Origin: Darksidea phi
Lineage: Eukaryota; Ascomycota; Dothideomycetes; Pleosporales; Lentitheciaceae
Assembly: GCA_030770425.1 (NCBI GenBank)
Contig: JASJFT010000100.1
Location: forward strand, 101,937 to 165,936
Direction: 5' to 3'
Length of the DNA: 64,000 nucleotides
Shown here: positions 45,907 through 59,731 of the stretch, one piece after another
Numbering within the stretch: the stretch's first letter is position 1
How the letters are laid out: the number at the start of each line of letters is the position of its first letter
Notes under the pieces: model-generated
The model's input: the letters and a program-made list of their open reading frames with translations, nothing else
Told to the model about the DNA's origin: nothing
Databases searched by the model: none
Made by a program: the position numbers and the translations under genes

Positions 45907-47538
45907 TTAAGTCTTAGACTCCATTTGGCGCAGCTCGTTGCACTCCAGCGCTTCCTCATGTGGGGCGTCCAATCCGTACTGAGTCTCCGTGGTTGTTCTC
46001 ATCACGAGGCTTCTCTCGCAGAGCGTCATTAGTAGCCCCATGATGGCAAAAGCGATCCCAACTTTCCACGCAAGGCGTAAGCTCCTGGCGTATACTTCCA
46101 CAACCTTATCCTTGACAGGCACGGGCAATGACTGAATGAAAGCCCCACTGATGTACTGATATGCATCGCCTTTGTCCAAGATCTCTCTTAACGCCGGGTC
46201 GTCAATCAAAAAAGAGAAGTGCGAGAACGAAGAATTGAACAAAACAGCGGGCAAAGTAGCTCCCCATATGTAACCGAAAGAGCGCAGAAAGCTGTACATT
46301 CCGGTCGCCTTGGCAACATCTCTTTCGGGAAGGGCTGCTAATATTGCAGGCAACACAGATGGAATAACACAGCCTAGACCAATTGCATCCAACGAAATGA
46401 ACACAATACGCGCCGCCGATTTTGTGTATTGAGTGAGCATGAGATTGAGGCCACATCCCAGAGCAAGAATACAGAACCCAATGAGCTGCACAATTCTATA
46501 CGATCCGGTTTTGGTGACCAAAGATCCAGAAATAATGGCTGACGGAATCAAGAAAGCAGAATAGACAAGATAATTGAGGCCAGCTTTCATGGGAGACATA
46601 AGTAGAACTCCCTGGAAGTACGTCGGCCAGCAAAACGCAAACCACGTGGTAAACGTCGAGAAGATGAACGTTATGGCGAACCCGGCAACCGATGTCCGCT
46701 TACGGAACAAGTGAGCTGGTATGGCTGGATTTGTGCAGTAAGATGAGACCTCGTATATGTGAAAACAAGCCAAGGCAAGACCACCAACGGAAATGGTGAC
46801 AATGACAGTCGGGGAGCTCCATGGAAGGTTGCTACTGCCGAATACTAAGCCAATGAGGAGCGAGGTCATTGCACCAATGAGAATAATCGTCCCGATCCAG
46901 TCAATTTGCGCAATCGCCACTCTCCAGTTGTCCAGTTTGTTGTATCGCAAGCGCATAAATATCGCCATAGTGAAGAAAGCTGCTGCTGAAATAGGCAGAT
47001 TCAGGAGAAAGATCCAGCGCCACGATCTTTCCGCAATAACGCCCCCAAGCGGAGGTCCAACAATGGCTCCAAGGGCTGCCACAGAAAGCAGAATACCGAG
47101 ATATTTACTGCGCTCGCGTAGACTGAGCATGTCGCACAGTATAATCTCCATCAGCAGCATAATCCCACCACCCCCTACCCCTTGTAGCGTACGACCGATG
47201 ATCAAAGTCTCCCCACTATTGGCGAAGCCGCACACAGCTCCGCCAACGAAGAAGAAAACGATAGATGTGAGCATCGGTTTTTTTCGTCCAATAATATCTG
47301 AGATTTGAGCACACAGAGGCTGAACGACGGTGCCGGCCAACCAGAAAGAGTTCGTAACCCAAACGTATTGGTTCCCGATTTGCAAGGTAGAAGCAATGCG
47401 TGGTAGTGAGATCGATACAATGGTTCCATCAAGGAATACGACGAAGGCCATTGTACAAAGGGATAGGAAGACCAACCAGAAGGCTGGCCCTTTGTTGTTT
47501 GCTGAGGGTACAAGCTGGGAGGGGATAGATGACGACAT
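45907..47538 (-). CDS. MFS transporter, DHA2 (14-helix drug:H+ antiporter) type
   Basis: 543-aa intronless plasma-membrane exporter. Motifs are FLDGTIVSISLPRIAS in helix 1, the loop IGRKKPML after helix 2 (motif A position), GRTLQGVGGGGIMLL at helix 4, LRERSKYLGI, and GPPLGGVIAERSWRWIFLLN at helix 5 (antiporter motif C). These fit the DHA2 family used for self-protection or export of secondary metabolites. Fourteen hydrophobic helices are consistent with its length. It lies in the same orientation as the dehydrogenase gene at 47918, 379 nt apart. Substrate cannot be read; context suggests the product of the neighbouring oxidative enzymes (inference). Confidence 0.93.
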   Translation of the reverse strand: MSSSIPSQLVPSANNKGPAFWLVFLSLCTMAFVVFLDGTIVSISLPRIASTLQIGNQYVWVTNSFWLAGTVVQPLCAQISDIIGRKKPMLTSIVFFFVGGAVCGFANSGETLIIGRTLQGVGGGGIMLLMEIILCDMLSLRERSKYLGILLSVAALGAIVGPPLGGVIAERSWRWIFLLNLPISAAAFFTMAIFMRLRYNKLDNWRVAIAQIDWIGTIILIGAMTSLLIGLVFGSSNLPWSSPTVIVTISVGGLALACFHIYEVSSYCTNPAIPAHLFRKRTSVAGFAITFIFSTFTTWFAFCWPTYFQGVLLMSPMKAGLNYLVYSAFLIPSAIISGSLVTKTGSYRIVQLIGFCILALGCGLNLMLTQYTKSAARIVFISLDAIGLGCVIPSVLPAILAALPERDVAKATGMYSFLRSFGYIWGATLPAVLFNSSFSHFSFLIDDPALREILDKGDAYQYISGAFIQSLPVPVKDKVVEVYARSLRLAWKVGIAFAIMGLLMTLCERSLVMRTTTETQYGLDAPHEEALECNELRQMESKT

Positions 47539-47917
47539 TGACGGGCTGGCGCTCCATGCACCTCGCGCCCAAAGAATAAAGTAAAGTGAAGTTTGTCACG
47601 GGATGTTGAGGCGGGGAGAAAAGTCCTAGTTAATGTTTCGCAACGGCACAGCAGCTGCTGATATATTAAGTGGACGGGGCACGGACAACTACGGAATAGT
47701 GGATATTAGCCGAGATTGGCCAAAGTCGTAGCACGCACTACGACTTGCTGGAAAGTCCAGCTGTGCAAATAGTATTCAGCATTGAAACAAATTCCTATTT
47801 CGCCATTCCTCGAACTATGAGTGGGTCTTACATGAGTGCTTATGTATTTTTGCTAGATCTCGGATGTTTTACATCTCGCTGTCACTATGTGAACTACCAG
47901 ATAGAGAACTATATGAG
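47539..47917. other. Intergenic, MFS gene promoter
   Basis: 379 nt between the MFS start and the dehydrogenase stop. A minus-strand TATA-like word lies around 47660-47668. Short frames only. Confidence 0.4.
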
Positions 47918-49078
47918 CTACGCACTGGTCCTATGCAAAAACCATTGCGCACTCCGTTTGATCCCTTCATCCCGACTAACCAAGGGCTGGTAACCTAGAA
48001 TATTCCGTGCTTTACTGATATCGAGAACTCTTCCTTCCTTGATGTATCTTGCAAGTTTGGGATTGAACGATGAGACGATCCTACCAAGAGTGAAGACCCA
48101 ATAGACCCACTCACTGATAGTCGCCAGCACTAGCACTACGCACCATGGAACAACGAATATCTTCCTTTTATCTCCAGCTACTTGATCTCCCCCCTCAATT
48201 TTCATTTTCCTTGCAAAGTCCCAAAAGTTGATGGGCTGTCCATCGGTGACGAAGAAGAGCTCCCCGTCCACTCTCATTGCAGGCTCCACATTCGGTTGAG
48301 AGGAAATGAGAGCTTTCACCGCTAGCACAAAGGCGTATGCCGCATTTTCGACATACACCCATTCGTGAAGACATTCCTTTGGTCCTAATTGCAAACGAGT
48401 TGGTAATTTGAACACGCCAGGCGTAATGCCAGTGTCGCGAGGACCGTATATACCAGGAAAACAGAGCACGGTCGTCCGGAGTATACCCTGCAAGCCTCTG
48501 TCTGGGTCTGCAGTCTTGCTGATGAGCCTATTGGAGGATGTTGGAGGACTGTTGGAACCTAGGACTAGGCTTTGGCATGCACCTTTCGATTTGGCGTATG
48601 GCGTTGGTCCGGAGAAGAACGTGTGGAAAATGGCGTCTTTCTCTTTCAGTCCCAACCCATTGGTTCCAGTTTCATTCGCAATAGATTCCTGTGAGCCTGT
48701 GTATATGAATGCCATAACAGACTTTGACTTTTTTGCTTCTTCGAGGAGGTTCTTCGTTGCCTCGTAATGCCTCGCTTGTGCACTCATCATCGCAAAAGGG
48801 CCCGGTGTTGCGGTTTGTATGATGACAGTTGGCTTCACAGACTCAATCAGTTGTGTGACCTCAAGAGGCTTGGTGATATCGCAGCTTAGCCAAGTTGCAT
48901 TAGGCAGGTGGTATCGGTCCGGCCTGCGGCTTGCCACCACCACCGTGAAAGATGAGTCCCGAAACAAAGCATTGGAAACATGGGAACCCAGAAAGCCGTT
49001 GCCGCCGATGATAAGGACTGTCTTCGGGTCCGTAGATGGTTCGTGGATTTTGCTTGACATGATTTCGTTTGCAGTCAT
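47918..49078 (-). CDS. NAD(P)-dependent 3beta-HSD/epimerase-like dehydrogenase
   Basis: 386-aa extended SDR. The nucleotide-binding fold has LIIGGNGFLGSHV (G25-x-x-G28-x-x-G31). The catalytic dyad is in FFSGPTPYAKSKGACQSLV (YxxxK), and further along LCFPGIYGPRDTG, LHEWVYVENAAYAFVLAV and FFVTDGQPINFWDFAR are typical of 3beta-hydroxysteroid dehydrogenase/C-4 sterol decarboxylase relatives (Erg26-like). Near the C-terminus a hydrophobic segment, VVPWCVVLVLATISEWVYWV, could anchor it in the ER. The open frame extends 300 nt upstream through a 35-nt repeat; I chose the ATG at 49078 before the Rossmann motif (a second ATG six codons on is equally good). It may act on a hydroxylated sterol- or terpene-like intermediate from the cluster (inference). 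Confidence 0.88.
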   Translation of the reverse strand: MTANEIMSSKIHEPSTDPKTVLIIGGNGFLGSHVSNALFRDSSFTVVVASRRPDRYHLPNATWLSCDITKPLEVTQLIESVKPTVIIQTATPGPFAMMSAQARHYEATKNLLEEAKKSKSVMAFIYTGSQESIANETGTNGLGLKEKDAIFHTFFSGPTPYAKSKGACQSLVLGSNSPPTSSNRLISKTADPDRGLQGILRTTVLCFPGIYGPRDTGITPGVFKLPTRLQLGPKECLHEWVYVENAAYAFVLAVKALISSQPNVEPAMRVDGELFFVTDGQPINFWDFARKMKIEGGDQVAGDKRKIFVVPWCVVLVLATISEWVYWVFTLGRIVSSFNPKLARYIKEGRVLDISKARNILGYQPLVSRDEGIKRSAQWFLHRTSA

Positions 49079-49802
49079 GCAGCTCTTAGTGACTGCTGGT
49101 AGCGAGGTTGCAGTTGGAACTCGGGTCTTGTGGTAACAAGGTATGACAATCGAAGTGAACTTGCAGTTTGGCGAAATGCAAACCGCAGTCAGGGGACGTA
49201 AATCAATACCTACGCGGTAAAGATGCAGCAGGACAGCAGACTCGAGTGGGGAAATACAAGCGGTGGGGCGGCACAGTCCAATTAGAAGTACAAGTAGCAA
49301 GGCGGCACAGTCCAGTCGGGGAGTACAAGCAGTGGGGCAGCACACTCCCGTCGGGGAGTACAAGCAGCGGGGCAGCACACTCCGGTCAAATCCGGCTAAT
49401 ATAAAAATATGCCAGCGGCATGAGCTGCGCCGTAACGTCTCATTCGTAGGGGGAATTCGGGGAGTATCAAAGTAGAGGACTGAGGTTGGGGCGGTTTTTT
49501 TTGGGGCTGCCCACTCTGTTGGGTACCAGTTTAATATACTCGAACCCCGAAATGATGCGTGTGATCAACCCGCAGCCTTTGTGTCCGAAACGGTCCCGAA
49601 ACCTTATACCACAGTTTAGTGCAGGCCTTAACGTCATAGACTGGGAGTAAATGGGGTCAACCCGAGATGACCCAGTCGTTGGAATCCCTTGAAACTACGT
49701 GCGCATACTTCCATGCCTTTCTGTTGGCTTCCCTCCACCGTTAAATACAGCGTGAAATCATTCTTTGAAAATTAGTATTCGTAGCCCTTCAAGACCAAGA
49801 AT
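49079..49802. other. Divergent promoter region with tandem repeat
   Basis: About 720 nt between the divergently transcribed dehydrogenase and second rhodopsin-like gene. It holds the 35-nt repeat array and no gene. Confidence 0.5.
49244..49386. repeat. 35-nt tandem repeat, about four diverged copies
   Basis: The units have the form GTCGGGGAGTACAAGCAGTG then GGGCAGCACACTCCC, 35 nt. Two near-identical copies (about 49316-49385) are preceded by two more diverged ones. The array sits between two divergently transcribed genes. Confidence 0.85.
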
Positions 49803-51240
49803 ATGGATACCGCAGAGTCTATCGCGAAATTTATTACCTTCCTTCCAGAGCAAGTACCGTACAACCCAGAGCGACAGCAAATTGCTGATGCTGCTGCTAA
49901 ACTGAACAAAACGGCTTTTCAGGCGCGTCTCAAAGCACAATCCTGGTTTTCCATGCTAACATGAGCGTAGAGCCTACTAGGATGCTTTACAGGGCTCGCT
50001 CTTACCGCCGCCAGCGGTCGCATACTTTTCCACATCAGAAAACGCGGCAAGCTGTTTGCGGATGACGTACTCATTATCTTTGCGTCCTGCTGTCTCGCCA
50101 TCGCTACTGGATTTCTATACTATGTTGCTCCCAAGCTATACATGATGGAGGCTCTAAATGCAGATCCAAAGAACGTCGTTCTTTTCACGAGGAGCGAGGT
50201 TCTGTCTCTGTTTGGGTTACTGAAATGGCTCAACTTATACCTCGCTTTTTCCTGGACGGCAAATTATGCGGTTAAGATGAGCTTCCTGGCCTTCTTTAAG
50301 ACATTGATCAGAGATGTGAGCAGAGGATTATCGGTGCTGTGGTGGTTTACGGTGGTTTTTACCGTACTCTCCTGGCTTTTTAACATATTGCAAAACCCCG
50401 TCAACTGCGGCTGGAACACAGGTATAACTCACCCATTCTAGTACTTTCTTTTTATGGTATAACTAAGCCCTTCTAGAAGTCAAGTGCTACCCGTATCCAT
50501 CCCACGTTAGTGAACTCGGTTGGGTCTGTTCCGTTATTGATATCGCGGCCGACTTGATAATCGTCTTGATCCCGATCCTCCTCCTCCGCAAATCGCTTTT
50601 ACGCCTTAGTCAGAAGCTTCGTATTCTATCCTTCCTCTGTTTGAACGTATTTTGTATCGCAATCGCTCTTGGTCGAACAATTGGCGGCGCATATCATCAG
50701 CGTGGCGGCCATCTCGTGTTTCGGATCGTGTATACCTATACAATGGTACAACTGGAGTCCTGCATTGCCGTCATTATGGGCGGCATTACGGCCTTTCGAA
50801 CGGTGTTTGCAGCACATATCCGTGATCGCGAGCGCCGTGACGTTGCTCGGAGATCATTTACCTTTTACCATCGTATCATATCATGGTTCAAACGATCGGG
50901 ATCAAAGTCAGAGCTCGACCATGAACAGCTAGAGAGCGAGGAAAGGAAAAGGGTCTTGGAAGTGCCTGCTATAGGCGCGACAATGCGAGGCCTGCGAACT
51001 TTCATCCGCCGCCATGAAAGAGATCCTGGTCATACTACCTATGACACCACTATGGACGGCTCTCAGTACGATCCTTTGAAGAGCTACCACGATTATATAA
51101 GGGGAGGAAAGTCGCATTCGGCGTCCGCGACACTGAATGATCAGAATACGAGGAGAGAGTCTAAGGTGAGTTTTTTTTTGGCGCTGAAGTACGCATCGCT
51201 CGATCTGCTAACCATAACGGAAGTCTCGCGCAAACAGTGA
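49803..51240 (+). CDS. Fung_rhodopsin-type integral membrane protein (2)
   Basis: 444 aa from exons 49803-49922, 49971-50421 and 50477-51240, or 420 aa if a further intron at 51166-51237 is spliced. The N-terminal 40 residues (ITFLPEQVPYNPERQQIADA) are joined to a seven-helix region with TGLALTAASGRILFHIRKRG and FADDVLIIF (the DD signature), LKWLNLYLAFSWTANYAVKM, and IDIAADLIIVLIPILLLRKS. Intron 1 has an unusual GC donor (GCGCGT) with a good GCTAAC branch site and TAG acceptor. A GT donor inside exon 1 (GTACCG, 116 nt upstream of the acceptor) is a phase-compatible alternative. The C-terminal tail is charged and rich in Arg/Glu. It belongs to the same family as 44025 and 59732. Confidence 0.8.
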
Positions 51241-51819
51241 TACACCAGAGAAACCTCTACCAGTTCTTCAAATGCACAACCTTGTGTAATTAAGTCGAGC
51301 GGATAAGCTTTCTCAACAACAGATGGAATCTCGGAAATCACTACCATTGATGGTTCACGAATGAAGCAATTACTTGAGCCGTCATTTGCCGGTTGTAAGG
51401 GTAGATGGAATTAATATTACGTTGTACTTTTCATTACTTTCGGAAACTTGTGTATGTAGATGATCACTTCTAGACTTCCTATGTTGGACCTTACTCTGCC
51501 ATCATTGCTACCCTTGCTGAACGGGCTTTTGTTATTAATCGCCCATGTCGCTCTCTTATTGCCCTAAACAAGCTAAACATAAGCATTTTAAGTTTTCCGA
51601 TGCGTCATTTATACAGTAGGAATATATATTCTAAATTTAATGCAAATAGGTGTTTCAAGAATAGTGCGTAAGAAAATACAGAGCGTATTTCTTGCACACC
51701 AAACATAAGCATGGCAATATAGAGTGAAAGAATGATATAGCAATTTGAACGATGCCCTATAATACCGAAAATATCACTGCACCTCTGCGTCCGCGGTGTG
51801 CAAGCGCTGACACTAGTAA
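51241..51819. other. Intergenic, no gene seen
   Basis: Convergent 3' ends of the rhodopsin-like and P450 genes. AT-rich, no readable domain. Confidence 0.45.
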
Positions 51820-53610
51820 TCAATTTGCATCGCGACGCCGCATTCTTGCAGTAGTTCTCTCAGATGGTCCCAGCAATCCAAATCCGAACTTTGTTGCACT
51901 CATCCCAGCCTTTCCCTGGGCCAATATCTCCACGTCATACAATGTCACGAGAAGTGCAAGCGTGTAAAGTGCTTGTCTCTTGGCAAAATGACGTCCTGGA
52001 CACGCATGCACTCCGCCCCCAAACGCCATCCAAGCTCCCTCTGTTTTCTCCATTGAGAAGCTTGCCACTCCAGCGCTTCTATTGGTCAAGAACCTTCCCG
52101 TGAAAAACTCCGAGGCCGGTTTACCGCCGCGGTCAGCAGTGGACCAGACCTCATTGTTCATATGCGCCGTTGTGGCACAGGCGAGCACGATGTTGTCCTT
52201 TGGAAAGATCCATTCGTTGATTCGGAGATTCTTCTCCGGATAACGTAAGATGAACCCATGGATGCGCAGACGTAGAGTCTCGGCAAAAACAGCTTGGAGA
52301 AGTGGTTGGCGGATCAAAGCGTCGGTGTTGAAATGTACGACGTGGGGTGAATGCAACGTTATGCAAGCTGCTGCTTCGTTGCGTATATCGCGCAGTAACT
52401 CCGGATTACGATAGATCTCGAATGCACACCAGAATATAGACATGGTCGTGTTTGTATTGGCCCTGGCGCATGTCAGGTGGGTCCATTGTACATTGCGGAT
52501 TTGTACTTACGCCCAAAGGAATGCAAGGTCTGTTGTTGCTCTGGCCTCAGCACCATGCCCGTCCATGTTTTCGTAAATCGCTTGTCTGTCGCGATTAAAC
52601 TCAGAGCCCCAATAGGGGTCGGTCTTGTCGACATTGATTGCAGCTTCGTCGAAGCTCGCCCTTGCCCAACTATGCCAGCTTTTGATGGCAGACACGACGT
52701 TATGCCTTGCGCGGTATGCTTGTCTTATCAAGAAGGTTGGGACTCGAGCGAGAAAGAGCTTTACGTTTCTGTCAAAGATCCAGAAGTCTTGCATGAAGCC
52801 CGGGTTCTTCTCTAGGAGGGCAGGACCGTACACGGCATCAATAAGAGCAGGAGCGACGCTATTTTCGAACATATCCAGAAGGTCCCCCACGGCGTGCCAC
52901 TCTTTTCCAACAGGGAAGGAGCGGAATCTCTCTTGCACATTCCGCTCAAAGTGGTTACAAAGTGGTGTTAGGCCAGGGCCTGTCAAGAACCGATGAAACG
53001 TTGAGCGAGAGAGAAAGTCGACTCTATTTCGCGGCTCAATATTGCTACCCCTACGAGGAGTTGAGAATGGTCCTGAGTCGTCGTCGTCGTAGATTTGGCA
53101 AGCCTCGCGAGGAACTCCAAAGGCTCTCCGAAGCACAGTAGAGTGAAGAAAGTACGGGGTGAGATTCTTATCATTCAAGAGTAAGGCAACGTTTTCCGGT
53201 CCTTGGTTGATGTAGATGCTTTTCTTGAAAAGCCTCAGACGTATAGGATGTGCAACTCGGGAGAAGATCCTTTTCGTACATCAGACTTGTGCGGGATATA
53301 GAATCGAAAGAGTAGTTACATACGGATAAGATGTGAGTAGGTGCACAGGATCCCATATCATACGAAAAGGTAGAATTGCTAGGAATGCCATCGAGCAGGG
53401 TGCTAGAGGGGGCACTCCACCCTTTCGATGCATTGATAGAGTCAATTTGTGATCTGAAGTGGAGATCAAACAATATAGAGTAAGACAACATAGTGCCCAG
53501 AGCGCGATATAAACCAGAACACGCCTCTGTTGACTAGTGTTTGAAGCTGAGGCAACTTCTGCAAAGGTGCCATTGAACAGGGATTTACTAAAAAAGTTTG
53601 ATTGAGGCAT
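51820..53610 (-). CDS. Cytochrome P450 (1), CYP7/8B-like I-helix
   Basis: 562-aa membrane-anchored haem monooxygenase. Exons (minus strand) are 53324-53610, 52511-53269 and 51820-52462. Intron 1 (GTATGT...GAAAAG) and intron 2 (GTAAGT...CGCCAG) keep phase. An N-terminal helix (RRVLVYIALWALCCLTLYCL) anchors it in the ER, followed by a Pro-rich hinge (GGVPPLAP). The I-helix across intron 2 reads LAFLWAANTNTTMSIFW, with an Asn/Thr motif in place of AGxDT; this occurs in CYP7/CYP8-like groups. ExxR is ETLRLR. The haem-binding loop is FGGGVHACPGRHFAKRQ with Cys503. These features support an active enzyme. Substrate is unknown; related groups hydroxylate sterol- or terpenoid-type carbon skeletons. 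It is divergent from the P450 at 54343. Confidence 0.92.
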
Positions 53611-54342
53611 TATTCCAGTTAAAAATTTGTGAGTTGATCCAGAGCTTTAAATCAAGTGTAAAGCCTCCCAGCCGAAACTCCCAGTCACATGTTGCGTAAC
53701 ATTATTATGAAAATGCTGCTCCTTGATTCGACAATGCAGTACATGCAAACACCACGAAGTTACCGACACTGTAATTTACCCTTATCTTGTGACAACCTGG
53801 CTCTTGCCGCTTGACTTATCTACGGTATCCGAGGGTCGAAACACAACCAATGAAAATGGCCAAGGTTGCCCAGAGGTTTCCCGATGCGGCCCGGGAACTA
53901 CTTCTCCCGCAGTGTTTGGTCCCTTCAACAGTGGAGTGTGGGCGGGGCTCCAAGGTTTGTGCGTCGGGGTTCATATCAACCCAAGATGCATGCACTAGTC
54001 CGCCGGTTAATATGCGCATCCCCGGGACAAGACATGAATTGATACGTGTAGCCATGTATCACAGCAGAGGCACGGGGCGCAATGCAGAAATTGTTGTTCA
54101 GGCTAGAGCGCCTCCAATACATGCACGATTCCTTGCCGGGCTTTGTGGATGTCAATGCGCATGCACCTCAGTTGATTAATTTTCGAGTGACACAAAGTAG
54201 GCGGTACCCCTCTTCGTTCCGTGAACTCCGAAGGTTTCCATGCCAAAGACGACCACAACGACAGAAGCTCGAATAGTTAATTACTGTGGTTCGCATTTGC
54301 CCGTTATCGAACGACTTCGTTTTGTATTATCCCACTGCGGAA
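53611..54342. other. Bidirectional promoter between two P450 genes
   Basis: 732 nt between divergent starts. There is no ORF with domain content. A shared control region is plausible but no specific operator is identified. Confidence 0.5.
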
Positions 54343-56135
54343 ATGGCCGCGATCAACCTTCGAGTAGCGTTGTTGGCGTTCCTACTCGTTGTTCTCGGTC
54401 ACCTTTGTCTCAAACTGTATCGGCACCGTTCATGGATCAAGAGACTGCAAAAGCAGGGCATAGTGAGTTCATTGGTCCGTGAATAGCGTCTGGCTGAGGT
54501 ATAACACGGTTGCAGCCTATGCCAATGGAATGGAACTGGCTTACAGGCCATTTTCTGCTCGTCATTCGTACCGCAAAGCGCTTCCCAACAGATGCAAATA
54601 TCAACCTCACTATGAAGCTCTTGGGAGATCGGTTCCCCCAAGAGGAATCGTTTCTCCTCGACATGTGGCCTGTTACACCTCCAATGCTAGTCTTTCTCAA
54701 CCCAGAGGCTGCCACTCAAGTCGCCCAGAAGTTCAATTTGCCAAAGAATAAGATGGTTGGAGATATGGTACTACCAATAACTGGAGGTCCTAATCTTCTC
54801 TCCATGAATGGCGACGAGTGGAAGATGTGGAGGAGTCTCTTCAATCCGGGCTTTAGTATGACTAGCTTGACGGCACAGATTCCTTGCATTATCGATTCGG
54901 TGGAGATCTTCTGTGAAAAACTGAGGGAATATGCCGATAACAAAAGGGTCGTTTGTCTCGACGAAATGACGATGCGACTGACGTTTGATATCATCATGAA
55001 GGTTTCTCTGTATGTCTTCGCGAGATATTCTCCAATTGCAAAGCTAAAACAAGATAGTGATGTTGACATCGATTATCAACGAACGGAGCATGTTCTCGGG
55101 CATGCCTTCGAAACCATAACGAGGTGGCATTCGTTTTGGGATCCACGGATCCTTTTGAACCCCCTACGGCCGCTTGTTCACGGCTATTATGGACGTGTTA
55201 TCAACTCCTGGGTCCGGAAGCAGCTCGAAAAGCGCTTTTTGGAGCTGCAAGAGGAAGCAGCGAACCCAGATTCATACGTGGTAAAACGACAAAAGTCCGT
55301 CATCGGGCTAGCACTCCAAGCTTATATCCAAGACTGGCTTGTGACGCAAACCAAGGTAGACCCTACAGCCCGGTTGGACAAGCACTTCGCCAGAACTGTC
55401 GCCCAACAAATCCGCTTGTTTCTTTTCGCAGGTAATGATTCTACTTCAAGTACGATTGTGTTTGCGTACTACTTCTCGTTTAAGCACCCGCACGTCCTTG
55501 CCAAGATGAGGAAGGAGCATGATAAGGTCTTTGGTATTGACCCAACAAAGGCCGCTGAGCGCCTAAGGAATGAGCCAGCCTTGTTAAATCATTGCCACTA
55601 TACCTTGGCCGTCTTGAAGGAAACGCTTCGGATCTATCCACCTGCTGATGGTATGCGTCAGGGCCTGCCGGGAGTTACTATCGTTGGCCCAGATGGTAGA
55701 AACTACCCGACTGAGAATCTTGCTACGGTTATGCTGCATATTGGAGTGCAGTATAACCCAAGAGTATGGCCGCGTCCGCTTGAGTTTCTTCCCGAGCGCT
55801 GGCTTGCAGCGCCGGGAGATGAACTATATCCTCCCACGGGCGGATCCTGGCGTCCATTCGAAATTGGCCCGCGAGCTTGTATCGGCCAGACTCTCTCTTT
55901 AATCGAACTGCGCACGGTAATGATTCTGACTGCGAGAACATTCGACATCAGACCAGCGTATGAAGAATGGGATGAAATACAAGCACGAGAGGCGAGTTTC
56001 TTCAGGAAGATGGCTGAATGGACTGGGTTAGCGCGGAATGAAATGCAGACCGTGAATGGAGACAGAGTTTTTCAGACGGAGAGAGCAGGAACTCATCCTT
56101 CGCATGGCTATCCTTGCCGTGTCAGTATTTCCTAA
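54343..56135 (+). CDS. Cytochrome P450 (2)
   Basis: 563-aa haem monooxygenase. Exons are 54343-54462, 54516-55009 and 55058-56135. The second intron (55010-55057, GTATGT...GATAG) is 48 nt with no stop, so an unspliced frame looks continuous; removing it restores FDIIMKVSLDVDIDYQRT. The N-terminal helix is LRVALLAFLLVVLGHLCLKL. The I-helix has LFLFAGNDSTSSTIVF (A329GNDST334), ExxR is E393-TL-R396 (KETLRIYPP), and FLPERW and the haem loop FEIGPRACIGQTLS place Cys479. All catalytic landmarks are present. The AGNDST and ACIGQ forms resemble fungal P450s of secondary metabolism. It likely works with the divergent P450 at 51820 (inference from position). Confidence 0.92.
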
Positions 56136-57200
56136 CAAGATTGAGAAATGGACTTGACAAGGTTGCTTGCTAGTAAGAGCGGTATGAAGAATCTTCAGAC
56201 TGGATTGATCACTGGGGTCAAATGGGCTTCTGAGAACGACGCCTTGACCAGAGATCTCATCGTCAGTCCTCCCCTCTATTTTCTGGCACACTATGGTTGG
56301 GGTGCGTCCTTCCGTTTGATGCATCAAAATCATTGCTGGCTGCTTCACACCTATCCTCTCCTTGCAAACCCTTTCACTTCTCTGCACTCTATTAGACTTC
56401 CCCTCCGACGTTGCGGACGCAGTCTCCAAGACGATACAAGTGAGCAAGGAGGTGTTGGCGCATGGAGGCAGTCCAGTTGTTGCAGGTCGCTGGCAGATGT
56501 CATTACAAAAGGTGGGATAGTTAATAACTAAAGCATGCCCTGTTCAACAACTATCTGTTACTCTCTCCCCTGGTATCCGATTACACTTGCTCTAGACTTC
56601 CTCTGTAAAGCAAATCCTTAACTATTTGTTCACTGGAGTGGTGTTTCGTGGTGTGTACTTACAGATACAAAGTGCATTTGTGCATAAGCCCCCGATGAGT
56701 TGATAGAGGTTCAGACATTGTTACTCTAGTAGGATCAAGCTGGATACTTTGAACATCGGTCATATGATAGTCAGGCAAGTCTTCAAAGCGACGCTGTTCT
56801 TCTCCCATTCTTCAAGCTCCGCCTATAGGAGCTGTAATCGCGTCCTCAAGTCTGGTTTGGATACACGAAGCTCTCGGCTCAAAGCTTCGCTTCTTCTTTT
56901 TCTCGAACCTATGCCTCCCGTTCTGCGACGGCAATTGCGACCACCATTGAAATTAGAGTAGGCTGATCCTCTGCTTCCTGTTTCACCTTTTCTACAAGGG
57001 CTGATACTTTCGTGTGCACCGCTCAAAGCATCGCTTCGTACCTATTTGGTGAGATATCTTGTACACAGTACTGCCGGGTATGTAACGCTGGTGGCACTGT
57101 ATTCTATTCTGCTACATTATATGCTAGACCCGCCATTTCCTCCTTCCCCCAGCCGCCCCAGACGTTTTGCTCTCGGCGTACAGATCTGTCCTCATGACCT
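56136..57200. other. Intergenic, no supported gene
   Basis: Convergent 3' flanks of the second P450 and the GMC gene. An open frame at 56148-56531 and its minus-strand partner have no recognisable content. Confidence 0.4.

Positions 57201-59731
<2,531 letters not shown>

Noticed and set aside
49079..49378. N-terminal extension of the dehydrogenase through the 35-nt repeat
   Set aside because: The open frame only reads the repeat (Cys/Pro-rich) and starts far from the Rossmann motif; ATGs at 49078 and 49060 are better.
56148..56531. 127-codon frame after the second P450
   Set aside because: No domain, and an equally long frame lies on the other strand; most likely 3' flank.
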